From Polynucleobacter sp. MWH-CaK5 (GTDB lineage Bacteria; Pseudomonadota; Gammaproteobacteria; Burkholderiales; Burkholderiaceae), in assembly GCF_018687615.1 (NCBI RefSeq), contig NZ_CP061299.1:915433-979432 (forward strand): a stretch of 64,000 nt of DNA, read 5' to 3'. The translations under genes and the position numbers were made by a program. Positions 27,142-36,038 of this stretch are shown piece by piece. Within the stretch, counting starts at the first letter, position 1, and each line of letters opens with the position of its first letter. The notes under the pieces were generated by a model. The model did no database searches, was not told the DNA's origin, and saw only the letters and a list, made by a program, of their open reading frames with translations.

Positions 27142-30100
27142 ATGCAGAAGTTATCGGCTGAAATATTGGCCAAAACTAGTTCGGTGACATGGTCACCCCC
27201 CCTACCCGGACCAAGGGATGGGCAGCGCTTTACCTTGAGCGGCTTGAATGGTTCTTCTGATGCTGCGGTGATTGCCCAACAGGCCTTGAATCATCGTTCA
27301 GCCTTTTCTGTGATGGTCATCATTTGTGCCAGTGCTTTAGATGCTGCGCGCTTGCATGAAGAAATCCCCGTTTTTGCTCCTGAGCTGACGGTCAGGTTGT
27401 TGCCAGATTGGGAAATCCTCCCATACGATGCCTTCTCGCCTCACCAAGATTTGGTGTCTGAGCGCTTAGCCACCCTTCATGAATTACTGATTGGTCATTG
27501 CGATATTGTTTTAATGCCTGTGACTACCGCCATACAAAAGCTCGGCCCGCCAAGTTTCTTGGCTGCTCATACTTTCTTCTTTAAGAAGGGTGATAAGTTA
27601 GACGAGATGGCCTTGCGTTTACAGCTTCAGCAAGCAGGCTACGATCCAGTCAGCGCTGTGGTCCGTCCTGGCGAATACAGTTTGCGTGGTGGCTTGATTG
27701 ATTTATTCCCAATGGGATCTGCCCTACCTTATCGCTTGGATTTGTTCGGCGATGAAATTGATCAAATCAGATCGTTTGATCCTGACACTCAACGCAGTTT
27801 GTTTCCTGTGCAAGAAGTGCGTTTATTGCCAGGTCATGAATTCCCGATGGACGAAGAATCACGCACAGCGTTTCGTGGACGTTGGCGCGAAGTATTTGAT
27901 GGCGATCCAAGCCGCTGCAGTATTTATAAAGATATGGGACTTGGCATCCCTAGTGCGGGCATTGAATCTTATTTGCCACTGTTCTTTGAAAGCACTGCCA
28001 CGGTCTTTGATTACTTACCACTGGCCAAAGGCCCAGTTTGGTTAGGCATTCATGGTGAACTAGAAAGCCAAATCAAAGGTTTTTGGCAAGACACGCAGCA
28101 GCGTTATAACTTTTTAAGTCACGACTCTTCAAGACCAGTTTTGGCCCCAAAGCAACTCTATCTAGAAAACGATGAGTTGTTTGCTTTATTAAAGCCTCAT
28201 GCTCGTTTGGTTTTACAGAAAGAAAGTGCTGCAGGAAGCGACAGTGAAAATACCGAAGTCAGCGAGCGAAGCTTTTGGAATTTGCCTGACATTGCTGTGA
28301 ATCGCAAAGATGCGGATCCAATTTCCAAGCTCAAACATTTGATCAACAATACCGAATCACGGGTTTTGATCAGTGCCGATAGTGCCGGCCGTCGCGAAAC
28401 CATTCGTCAATTGTTTGAAGAGAATCAGTTAAAGACTCATTCATCAGACTCTTTGGCTGAATTCATCGCCTCCGATGTGCCCTTATCGATCACTCACAGT
28501 GCGATTCATGATGGCTTTGTGGCAAGTCATGCCAAGATCATTGTGATCACTGAATCTGAGTTATTTGCTGCAAGTGCCAGAACGAGACGCAAAGGTAAAG
28601 ACAAAGAAGCCAGCAACGTTGATACCTTGGTCAAAGATTTATCTGAGCTCAAGGTCGGCGATCCAGTCGTCCATGCTGAGCATGGCATTGGTCGTTACCA
28701 AGGTTTGATTTTGTTGGATGTTGGTAATGGCGAAGAAGAGTTTTTGCATTTGTTGTACGCACACGCTGCCACCTTGTATGTTCCAGTGGCTCAACTACAA
28801 CTGATCTCTCGTTATGCAGGCTCTGATCCAGAAACAGCGCCTTTGCATCAATTAGGCTCTGGCCAATGGGAACGCGCCAAACGTAAAGAGGCTCAACAAA
28901 TCAGAGACACCGCTGCTGAGCTTTTGAATCTATACGCTCAACGTGCATTGCGCAAAGGTCATGCCTTTGAATTTTCTGCTCATGACTATGAAGCCTTTGC
29001 AGAGAGTTTTGGCTTTGAAGAAACGGCTGACCAAGCAGCTGCGATTGCTGCTGTGATCCAAGACATGACCAGCGGAAAACCAATGGATCGTTTGGTATGT
29101 GGTGATGTGGGCTTTGGTAAAACTGAAGTCGCTTTGCGTGCCAGTTTCTTAGCGGTGATGGGTGGCAAGCAAGTGGCCATCATGGCCCCAACCACCCTCT
29201 TGGCTGAGCAACACGCTGAGACCTGGAAGGATCGCTTTGCTGATTGGCCTGTGAAGATTGTGGAACTGTCTCGCTTTAAAACCACCAAAGAGATCAATGC
29301 AGCGCTGGAAGCGATGGCCAAGGGTGAAGCAGACATTGTGATTGGCACACACAAACTGTTCTCAGCCGATGTGAAGTTCCCGCGCTTAGGCTTGGTGATC
29401 ATCGATGAAGAACATCGATTTGGTGTTCGCCAGAAAGAAGCACTCAAATCTTTGCGAGCTGAAGTGGATGTCTTAACTTTGACTGCCACCCCCATTCCAA
29501 GAACCTTGGGCATGGCTTTGGAAGGCCTGAGAGATTTTTCCGTCATTGCCACAGCACCGCAAAAGCGTTTGGCGATCAAAACTTTTGTGCGCAGAGAAAG
29601 CGATGGGGTTATTCGTGAAGCTGTGCTTCGAGAAATCAAACGTGGTGGTCAGGTGTACTTCCTCCACAATGAAGTAGACACCATTGAGAACCGCAAGCAG
29701 TCTTTAGAGAAACTATTGCCTGAAGCACGCATCGTGGTGGCTCATGGACAGATGCATGAACGCGATCTAGAGCGTGTGATGCGTGACTTCGTCACACAGC
29801 GCGCCAACATTTTGTTGTGCACCACCATTATTGAAACTGGTATTGACGTGCCAACCGCTAACACCATCATCATGCACCGTGCTGATAAGTTTGGCTTGGC
29901 TCAGCTGCACCAATTGCGCGGTCGCGTTGGACGCTCTCACCATCAAGCCTATGCCTATTTAACAGTGCCTGATCCAGAGGCCTTGACCAAGCAAGCAAAG
30001 TTGCGCTTGGATGCGATTCAGGCAATGGAAGAATTGGGTTCTGGTTTCTATTTGGCGATGCACGATTTAGAAATCCGTGGCGCTGGCGAAGTATTGGGAG

Positions 30101-30696
30101 ACAAACAATCAGGTGATATTTCTGAAATTGGTTTCCAGCTTTATACAGAGATGCTCAATAAAGCAGTTAATTCTCTAAAGAATGGCAAAGAGCCTGATTT
30201 GATGGCACCAATGGAAGTGATCACAGATATCACTTTGGGCGTTCCTGCTCTTTTAACCAATGATTACTGCCCAGATGTTCATGAACGCCTCTCACTCTAT
30301 AAGCGCTTAGCCACAGTGAGCTCCTTTGAAAAGCTCATGGATATCAAAGAAGAATTGGTGGACCGCTTTGGTGATTTACCAGAACAAGCCCAATCATTAT
30401 TTGAAACTCATCGTTTGCGTTTGAATATGGCTGTGTTGGGTATCAAGAAAATTGATGCCAATCCAGCTCAGATCACGATTCAGTTCATCCCCAACCCACC
30501 GATTGATCCGATCAAGATCATTCAGTTGGTGCAAACCAATAAACGAATCCAGCTCAATGGCCAAGATAAATTAAAGATTTTGCCAGCCGATAAAGAAGCA
30601 TTCATTACCTTGGCTCAACGACTTGAGGCGATTCGACAATTACTCAAGCATTTGAGCGATACTGCTATAAAACCTGAAACACTAAAAACATCATGA
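27142..30696 (+). CDS. mfd: Transcription-repair coupling factor Mfd
   Basis: 1184 residues, full length. The N-terminal UvrB-like part (LLPDWEILPYDAFSPHQD; ALPYRLDLFGDEID) is followed by the CarD-like RNA polymerase-interacting domain (VGDPVVHAEHGIGRYQG). The SF2 translocase has GDVGFGKTEVALR, DEEHRFGV, LTATPIPRTL and the TRG region (RGRVGRSHHQAYAYL). It releases stalled RNA polymerase and recruits UvrA. There is no Shine-Dalgarno before the ATG, and a TATAAT is close upstream. It overlaps serB by ATGA. Confidence 0.98.
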   Translation: MQKLSAEILAKTSSVTWSPPLPGPRDGQRFTLSGLNGSSDAAVIAQQALNHRSAFSVMVIICASALDAARLHEEIPVFAPELTVRLLPDWEILPYDAFSPHQDLVSERLATLHELLIGHCDIVLMPVTTAIQKLGPPSFLAAHTFFFKKGDKLDEMALRLQLQQAGYDPVSAVVRPGEYSLRGGLIDLFPMGSALPYRLDLFGDEIDQIRSFDPDTQRSLFPVQEVRLLPGHEFPMDEESRTAFRGRWREVFDGDPSRCSIYKDMGLGIPSAGIESYLPLFFESTATVFDYLPLAKGPVWLGIHGELESQIKGFWQDTQQRYNFLSHDSSRPVLAPKQLYLENDELFALLKPHARLVLQKESAAGSDSENTEVSERSFWNLPDIAVNRKDADPISKLKHLINNTESRVLISADSAGRRETIRQLFEENQLKTHSSDSLAEFIASDVPLSITHSAIHDGFVASHAKIIVITESELFAASARTRRKGKDKEASNVDTLVKDLSELKVGDPVVHAEHGIGRYQGLILLDVGNGEEEFLHLLYAHAATLYVPVAQLQLISRYAGSDPETAPLHQLGSGQWERAKRKEAQQIRDTAAELLNLYAQRALRKGHAFEFSAHDYEAFAESFGFEETADQAAAIAAVIQDMTSGKPMDRLVCGDVGFGKTEVALRASFLAVMGGKQVAIMAPTTLLAEQHAETWKDRFADWPVKIVELSRFKTTKEINAALEAMAKGEADIVIGTHKLFSADVKFPRLGLVIIDEEHRFGVRQKEALKSLRAEVDVLTLTATPIPRTLGMALEGLRDFSVIATAPQKRLAIKTFVRRESDGVIREAVLREIKRGGQVYFLHNEVDTIENRKQSLEKLLPEARIVVAHGQMHERDLERVMRDFVTQRANILLCTTIIETGIDVPTANTIIMHRADKFGLAQLHQLRGRVGRSHHQAYAYLTVPDPEALTKQAKLRLDAIQAMEELGSGFYLAMHDLEIRGAGEVLGDKQSGDISEIGFQLYTEMLNKAVNSLKNGKEPDLMAPMEVITDITLGVPALLTNDYCPDVHERLSLYKRLATVSSFEKLMDIKEELVDRFGDLPEQAQSLFETHRLRLNMAVLGIKKIDANPAQITIQFIPNPPIDPIKIIQLVQTNKRIQLNGQDKLKILPADKEAFITLAQRLEAIRQLLKHLSDTAIKPETLKTS

Positions 30697-31544
30697 TGCA
30701 CATTGCCCTATTCCATCAAGACGCCATTGCCGATCAACTCATCTGCGAGATTGAAAAATCTCACACAATCGTTTCTGTTGACAAAAAGACTCCAAGAACT
30801 GCAGTGCTTGAATTAAAAGAAGCATTGAATATTGAGCATCGTGCCCAACTTCGCAATTTAGGTGTTTTGCATCAGACTGATGTTGGTTTTTTACCTAAGC
30901 ATTTCAAAGGCTCAGACATCAAGGTCTTGGCCATGGACATGGATTCAACCTTGATCAATATCGAGTGCATCGATGAGATTGCTGATGCCGTAGGAAAAAA
31001 GAAAGAAGTATCAGAAATCACAGAAGCTGCGATGCGCGGTGAAATCAAAGATTTCAGCGAAAGCTTGCGCAGGCGTGTGGCCTTATTAAAAGGTGTTCCT
31101 GCTTCTGCTTTGGACGAAGTCTTCTCTCAACGTTTACGACTCAATCCAGGCGCCAAAGAATTGATAGCTGGCGCACATGCCAAAGGCATCCACACCCTTT
31201 TGGTTTCTGGTGGCTTTACTTTCTTCACACACAAGCTTCAAGCTCAGTTGAATTTATCTGAAACTCATGCCAATCAATTAGAGATCATTGATAGCTTCTT
31301 AACTGGTCAAGTATTAGGCAATATCGTTGATGGTGCAGCCAAAGCAGCTTATGTTGAAGCGCGCTGCTTAGCACTGGGTGCTAATAAACATGCTGCTATC
31401 ACTATGGGCGATGGCTCGAACGATTTGCCGATGATGCATGGCGCTGGTTTATCCATTGCCTACCGTGCAAAACCAATTGTGAAAGAAAAAGCTGATTTGG
31501 CTTTTGATCATGTGGGCTTGGATGCCTGTTTAGATCTTCTTTAA
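30693..31544 (+). CDS. serB: Phosphoserine phosphatase
   Basis: 283 residues. The HAD motif I is MDMDSTLI with the nucleophile Asp82 and acid Asp84. Motif II is LLVSGGFTFF and motif III/IV lies in ITMGDGSNDLPMMHGAG. It performs the last step of serine synthesis. The N-terminal 70 residues are a shortened ACT-like region. It starts within the mfd stop (ATGA), so it is translationally coupled to mfd; the second ATG three bases on is equally possible. Confidence 0.97.
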   Translation: MMHIALFHQDAIADQLICEIEKSHTIVSVDKKTPRTAVLELKEALNIEHRAQLRNLGVLHQTDVGFLPKHFKGSDIKVLAMDMDSTLINIECIDEIADAVGKKKEVSEITEAAMRGEIKDFSESLRRRVALLKGVPASALDEVFSQRLRLNPGAKELIAGAHAKGIHTLLVSGGFTFFTHKLQAQLNLSETHANQLEIIDSFLTGQVLGNIVDGAAKAAYVEARCLALGANKHAAITMGDGSNDLPMMHGAGLSIAYRAKPIVKEKADLAFDHVGLDACLDLL

Positions 31545-31591
31545 TTGAATATGCCGTAAACAATCTGAACACATAAACGTTAATTAATCAG

Positions 31592-31620
31592 AACCCCTGC
31601 TTCTATGAAGCGGGGGTTTT
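31592..31620 (+). terminator. Terminator of the mfd-serB unit
   Basis: Stem AACCCCTGCTTC / GAAGCGGGGGTT (one T-G pair) with loop TAT, followed by TTTT. Confidence 0.9.
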
Positions 31621-31668
31621 GTCCTTATTGGGCTTCATAAATTAACAAATATGACAAAAAGGATTTAT

Positions 31669-31875
31669 ATGAAGAAAGAAAAATTACCTAAGATAAAACG
31701 TATAACAGTTGATATGAATGATCCTTCAACATTTCCAAAATCGAATATGAATAGAGAATTAATTGATGCAACCTCCGAGGAAGATATTGCCAAGCAGATT
31801 ATTGAGGATGATTTAGAGGCTCAAAGAGATGCTTTACTCTTTAAAAAGAAGAATGAAAAAAGCCGCTCTATTTGA
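31669..31875 (+). CDS. Small hypothetical protein, unknown function
   Basis: 68 residues starting MKKEKLPKIK. I chose the ATG at 31669 because AAAAAGGA (31656-31662) is 6 bases upstream; an ATG at 31651 would add six residues. It is highly charged, with a basic N-terminus, a central acidic part (TSEEDIAKQIIEDDLEAQRD) and a basic end. The short acidic segment faintly recalls antitoxin-like proteins, but I recognise no family. The stop TGA lies in the loop and stem of the terminator hairpin that follows, so it has its own compact unit between serB and the thiolase gene. Confidence 0.6.
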   Translation: MKKEKLPKIKRITVDMNDPSTFPKSNMNRELIDATSEEDIAKQIIEDDLEAQRDALLFKKKNEKSRSI

Positions 31876-31885
31876 GCGGCTTTTT
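31856..31885. terminator. Bidirectional terminator between the small ORF and the thiolase gene
   Basis: Stem AAAAAGCCGCTC / GAGCGGCTTTTT with loop TATTT. The small ORF stop codon overlaps the loop/stem junction. A and T runs on both sides serve both converging units. Confidence 0.93.
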
Positions 31886-31921
31886 ATTTGAGACTGCTTG
31901 TTATTACTGATTGATTTTTGA

Positions 31922-33103
31922 TCAGAGACGCTCAAACACCACGGCAATACCTTGTCCGCCACCGATACACATCGTTACCAATGCATATTTGCCGCCAGTA
32001 CGATGTAATTCATAGATGGCTTTGGTTGCAATGAATGCACCTGAGCAACCCACTGGGTGACCCAATGCAATCGCTCCACCGTTTGGATTGGTCTTCGTCA
32101 TATCAAGCTCTAGACCTTTTGATACAGCAATTGCTTGCGCTGCAAAAGCTTCGTTAGACTCAATCACGTCCATCTTATCGATGGTCAAACCAGCGCGCTT
32201 CAAAGCAATCTTAGAGGCTGGGATCGGGCCTTCGCCCATGATGTCATTTGGCACACCAGCCAATGCATAAGATACCAAGCGAGCCATTGGTTTTTGACCT
32301 GCCTTGGCTGCCGCATCAGCAGAAGCCAACACAAAGAAGGCTGCACCGTCATTGATACCAGAGGCATTACCTGCAGTCACCGTGCCGTCTTTTTTGAAGG
32401 CTGGCTTCATCTTGCCAAGGCTTTCCATCGTTGTACTTGCCTTAACGTGTTCGTCGGTATCAAACACCACATCACCCTTGCGAGTTTGCATGGTGATTGG
32501 TGTGATTTGTGACTTGAAACGACCTTCTGCAATCGCAGCAGTCGCACGACGATGAGATTCAACAGCGAGAGCATCTTGCTCTTCACGAGTGATGTTCCAC
32601 TTAGCCGCTAGATTTTCTGCAGTGATACCCATGTGACCTGCACCAAATGGGTCTGTCAATGTTGACACCATCAAGTCAATCATCTTTGTATCACCCATAC
32701 GAGCACCAGTTCTCATGGCAGGCGCACCATAAATACCGCGTGACATCACTTCAACACCACCACCAACACCGTAGTCGCAATCACCCAACATGATCGCTTG
32801 TGAAGTGGTTACGATGCCTTGCAAACCAGAACTACACAAACGGTTCACAGCCATCGCCACTGAATCCATTGGCAAGCCTGCTTGAATCGCTGCTACACGT
32901 GCAACATACGGGAAACGTGATTCTGTCGGAATACAGTTACCAACAGTCACATAGTTAATTTGTTTAGGATCGACTCCAGAGCGGTTCACCGCTTCTTTCA
33001 TGACCGTACCAGCCAGTTCAGCAGGCTCCATGCTGCTCAATGAACCACCAAAACCACCAATCGCAGAACGAACTGCGCTAAGAACGACTACATCACGTGC
33101 CAT
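31922..33103 (-). CDS. bktB: Acetyl-CoA acetyltransferase / beta-ketothiolase (PhaA/BktB type)
   Basis: 393 residues. The acyl-enzyme Cys90 lies in NRLCSSGLQG. The His is in ALGHPVGCSGAF and the second Cys in TMCIGGGQG, the full thiolase triad. It condenses two acetyl-CoA (or acetyl- with propionyl-CoA) to the 3-ketoacyl-CoA used by PhaB. It is last in the order phaC-phaB-phaR-rimO-thiolase, with a 152-base gap after rimO. Whether it prefers C4 or C5 products cannot be told from sequence alone, so the symbol is tentative. Confidence 0.92.
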   Translation of the reverse strand: MARDVVVLSAVRSAIGGFGGSLSSMEPAELAGTVMKEAVNRSGVDPKQINYVTVGNCIPTESRFPYVARVAAIQAGLPMDSVAMAVNRLCSSGLQGIVTTSQAIMLGDCDYGVGGGVEVMSRGIYGAPAMRTGARMGDTKMIDLMVSTLTDPFGAGHMGITAENLAAKWNITREEQDALAVESHRRATAAIAEGRFKSQITPITMQTRKGDVVFDTDEHVKASTTMESLGKMKPAFKKDGTVTAGNASGINDGAAFFVLASADAAAKAGQKPMARLVSYALAGVPNDIMGEGPIPASKIALKRAGLTIDKMDVIESNEAFAAQAIAVSKGLELDMTKTNPNGGAIALGHPVGCSGAFIATKAIYELHRTGGKYALVTMCIGGGQGIAVVFERL

Positions 33104-33255
33104 CTGGAACTCCTTGAGTACTTAAATAATTATTATGAATAGAAAGAACTAGTCTGTAGGGCTAATCTTACGAGTAACTGTCTAAAACAAGCAATTAAAG
33201 AATTCTAGGGGTAATCACCCATGAAATGCCCTAGATATATAGGGAAAAGGGCTAA

Positions 33256-34614
33256 TTACAGCTGAGCAATCAGGTCGTGACCCTGAGTTTGTAGCACTGT
33301 GGCTTTGACAAAATCACCGACTTTGTACTTTTTAGAAATCTTGTCAGTTGGCAATAAATGGACCAAACCATCGATCTCAGGAGCATCAGACTGGCTTCGA
33401 CCAATGCCACCTTTTGAGCTGACTGAGTCGACCAGGACTTTGATGCGCTTACCCACTTTTGCTTGCAAAAGTTGGGTGGAGATTTCTTCAGCGACTTCCA
33501 TGAATCTCGCTTGACGCTCGTTTCTGAGTTCATCAGGCAAGGCACCTGCCAATTCATTGGCTTTAGCACCCTCCACTGGAGAGTAAGCAAAACAACCAGC
33601 GCGATCAATTTTGGCTTCACGCATGAAGTCGAGCAAGTAATTGAATTCTTCTTCTGTTTCACCAGGGAAACCAGCAATGAAAGTACTGCGAATCGTTAAT
33701 TCTGGACATGCTTTACGCCATGCTTGTATGCGATCAAGATTCTTTTCGCCACTGGCAGGTCGCTTCATGCGCTTTAAAACATCAGGGTGCGCATGCTGCA
33801 TTGGGATATCTAAATAAGGCACCACACCACTGCCTTCATCGGCAAAATTTGCCATCAATGGCAAGATGTCATCCACGTGTGGATAAGGATAAACATAATG
33901 CAAACGAACCCATGCACCGTGCTGACGAGCTAACTTGCCCAAGGCCTCAACCATGTCAAACAGTTTTGCCTTGACTGGGCGACCATCCCAAAACCCAGTG
34001 CGGTATTGAACATCAACACCATAGGCACTGGTGTCTTGTGACACCACCAATAATTCTTTAACACCCGCCTCAAACAAATGTTGCGCTTCTAATAAGACAT
34101 CGCCAATCGGTCTTGAAACCAAATCACCACGCAAGCTCGGAATAATGCAAAACGTGCAGCGGTGATTACAACCTTCAGATATTTTTAAATAAGCGTAATG
34201 CTTCGGCGTTAACTTGATACCAGCCTTTGGCACCAAGTCTGCAAATGGATCATGCTCTTTAGGTAAATGCTGATGCACCACTTCCAAAACTTCATCAGCG
34301 GCGTGCGGACCTGTGACAGCCAACACTTTCGGATGAACAGAAGTAACCACATCAGAGCCATCAGCGTTTTTCTTGGCACCCAAACAACCCGTAACAATCA
34401 CCTTGCCGTTTTCAGCCAGAGCTTCACCAATCGCGTCCAAGCTTTCTTGAACGGCTGAGTCAATGAAACCACAAGTATTCACGACCACCAGATCAGAGCC
34501 TGCGTAGTCTTTAGCGATTTCATAACCTTCAGCGCGCAACTGCGTGACGATGCGCTCAGCATCCACTAAAGCCTTAGGGCAACCTAAGGAAACAAAACCA
34601 ATCTTGCCGCTCAA
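33256..34614 (-). CDS. rimO: Ribosomal protein S12 methylthiotransferase RimO
   Basis: 452 residues. The N-terminal UPF0004 domain has three Cys (SLGCPKALVD, NTCGFIDS, TGCLGAK). The radical SAM CX3CX2C is GCNHRCTFCIIP, followed by a C-terminal TRAM domain. It methylthiolates the conserved Asp of S12. The start is a TTG that directly abuts the phaR TAA stop, with no visible Shine-Dalgarno, which suggests coupling to phaR translation. Its place inside a PHB operon has no obvious functional reason. Confidence 0.97.
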   Translation of the reverse strand: MSGKIGFVSLGCPKALVDAERIVTQLRAEGYEIAKDYAGSDLVVVNTCGFIDSAVQESLDAIGEALAENGKVIVTGCLGAKKNADGSDVVTSVHPKVLAVTGPHAADEVLEVVHQHLPKEHDPFADLVPKAGIKLTPKHYAYLKISEGCNHRCTFCIIPSLRGDLVSRPIGDVLLEAQHLFEAGVKELLVVSQDTSAYGVDVQYRTGFWDGRPVKAKLFDMVEALGKLARQHGAWVRLHYVYPYPHVDDILPLMANFADEGSGVVPYLDIPMQHAHPDVLKRMKRPASGEKNLDRIQAWRKACPELTIRSTFIAGFPGETEEEFNYLLDFMREAKIDRAGCFAYSPVEGAKANELAGALPDELRNERQARFMEVAEEISTQLLQAKVGKRIKVLVDSVSSKGGIGRSQSDAPEIDGLVHLLPTDKISKKYKVGDFVKATVLQTQGHDLIAQL

Positions 34615-35169
34615 TTATTTATCGCTCTTATTGGGGGGTGTGAAAGGAAAACCAGTGAAGGCACTCGCTGGATCTTTCATCTTCTCTTGCATTTGCGTGA
34701 AAAGATTTTTACTTTGCTCTACGTAGCTTCCCATCATTTGTTGCATCATGGGATTTTGCACGTTCATGAACTGCGCCCAACTCTCAGGAGTAGCACCACC
34801 TTGCTTTGACTGCTCTGCAAACTGCGATTGCATATCAATGAAGGATTGAATATTTTTCTCTAACATGCCACCCACCACGCCTTGCATGGAGTGACCATAG
34901 AAACGAATCATTTGAGACAACATGGGTGTTGTGAACAAAGGCACACCACCAGCCTCTTCTTCCAAAATGATTTGTAACAAAATAGCCCTGGTCAAATCTT
35001 CTTCAGTCTTAGCATCCAAGACTTTGAATTCTTCATGCGCCAATACCAAGCTCTTCACATCCGACAAGGTGACGTAAGTGCTTGTTTGGGTGTCATACAG
35101 GCGACGATTAGGATACTTCTTAATCGTTCTTACACCTGCAGATTTGGCGGATTGTTTTTTAGTGACCAT
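34615..35169 (-). CDS. phaR: Polyhydroxyalkanoate synthesis repressor PhaR
   Basis: 184 residues. The N-terminal PHB_acc DNA-binding domain shows IKKYPNRRLYDTQTSTYVTL, and the following accumulation-regulatory domain shows LLQIILEEEAGGVP. A Gln/Met-rich C-terminus (NPMMQQMMGSY) follows. PhaR binds PHB granules and represses phasin and pha genes when polymer is absent. It lies 88 bases downstream of phaB, in a gap that carries a possible PhaR site. Confidence 0.96.
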   Translation of the reverse strand: MVTKKQSAKSAGVRTIKKYPNRRLYDTQTSTYVTLSDVKSLVLAHEEFKVLDAKTEEDLTRAILLQIILEEEAGGVPLFTTPMLSQMIRFYGHSMQGVVGGMLEKNIQSFIDMQSQFAEQSKQGGATPESWAQFMNVQNPMMQQMMGSYVEQSKNLFTQMQEKMKDPASAFTGFPFTPPNKSDK

Positions 35170-35226
35170 ATTTAGTAAGTTGGGCTTGATTACCCATATT
35201 GTATGTGTAAATCAAGCCCTTCATTG

Positions 35227-35237
35227 TTGCGCTGCAA
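35227..35237. promoter_or_regulatory. Possible PhaR operator and inverted repeats between phaB and phaR
   Basis: TTGC-GCT-GCAA (35227-35237) resembles the CTGC-N3/4-GCAG type site reported for a PhaR homologue, as I recall it. Next to it is the inverted repeat CAATATAC / GTATATTG (35235-35256), and a 10-bp GGGCTTGATT / AATCAAGCCC hairpin lies at 35182-35219. Any of these could attenuate or regulate phaR. Confidence 0.35.
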
Positions 35238-35257
35238 TATACTTTTTTGTATATTGT

Positions 35258-35998
35258 TTAGCCCATGTGTAAACCGCCGTTCAATGAGAAGTCTGCACCA
35301 GTGGCAAAACCACCCTCATCTGAGGCGATCCAAGACACAATCGATGCGATTTCATCAGGGGTTCCAAGGCGTTTAACCGGAATGGTGTTGATGATTTTCT
35401 CAAGAACATCTTCGCGAATCGCTGTGACCATGTCTGTGCCAATGTAGCCAGGAGAAACCGTGTTCACAGTCACACCCTTAGCAGCTGTTTCTTGAGCTAA
35501 AGACATTGTGAAACCATGGATACCAGCTTTAGCAGTGGCGTAGTTAGATTGGCCAAACTGACCTTTTTGACCATTCACAGAAGAAATACTGATCACACGC
35601 CCCCAACCTGCTTCAACCATGCCATCAATCACTTGCTTGGTCACATTGAACAATGAGTTCAAGTTGGTATCGATCACTGCGCGCCAATCTTCTGGAGTCA
35701 TCTTACGGAACACGGTGTCACGAGTGATACCCGCGTTGTTCACCAAGACGTCCACTTTGCCAAATTCAGCTTTTACTTTGGCGAATGCGGCAACAGTACT
35801 ATCCCAGTCACCCACATTGCCTTCAGATGCTGTGAAATCAAAACCTAGGGCTTTTTGCTCAGCCAACCAACGATCTTTACGTGGTGAATTAGGACCGCAA
35901 CCAGCGATCACTTTAAATCCATCTTTGGCCAAACGCTGACAAATTGCGGTACCAATACCACCCATACCACCCGTTACATATGCAATCTTCTGACTCAT
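35258..35998 (-). CDS. phaB: Acetoacetyl-CoA reductase (NADPH), SDR family
   Basis: 246 residues. The nucleotide-binding loop is TGGMGGIGTAICQ, NNAG is in VLVNNAGITRD, catalytic Ser in ISSVNGQKGQFGQ and YxxxK in SNYATAKAG. It reduces acetoacetyl-CoA to (R)-3-hydroxybutyryl-CoA for PHB synthase. It lies 40 bases downstream of phaC in the same operon. Confidence 0.97.
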   Translation of the reverse strand: MSQKIAYVTGGMGGIGTAICQRLAKDGFKVIAGCGPNSPRKDRWLAEQKALGFDFTASEGNVGDWDSTVAAFAKVKAEFGKVDVLVNNAGITRDTVFRKMTPEDWRAVIDTNLNSLFNVTKQVIDGMVEAGWGRVISISSVNGQKGQFGQSNYATAKAGIHGFTMSLAQETAAKGVTVNTVSPGYIGTDMVTAIREDVLEKIINTIPVKRLGTPDEIASIVSWIASDEGGFATGADFSLNGGLHMG

Positions 35999-36038
35999 GC
36001 TAACTCCCTTTTAATTCGATACTTGAACAATAAAACGA

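Noticed and set aside
33229..33244. CCCTA/TAGGG hairpin after rimO as terminator
   Set aside because: 5-bp stem with AT-rich loop and no T run on the minus strand; too weak to call.
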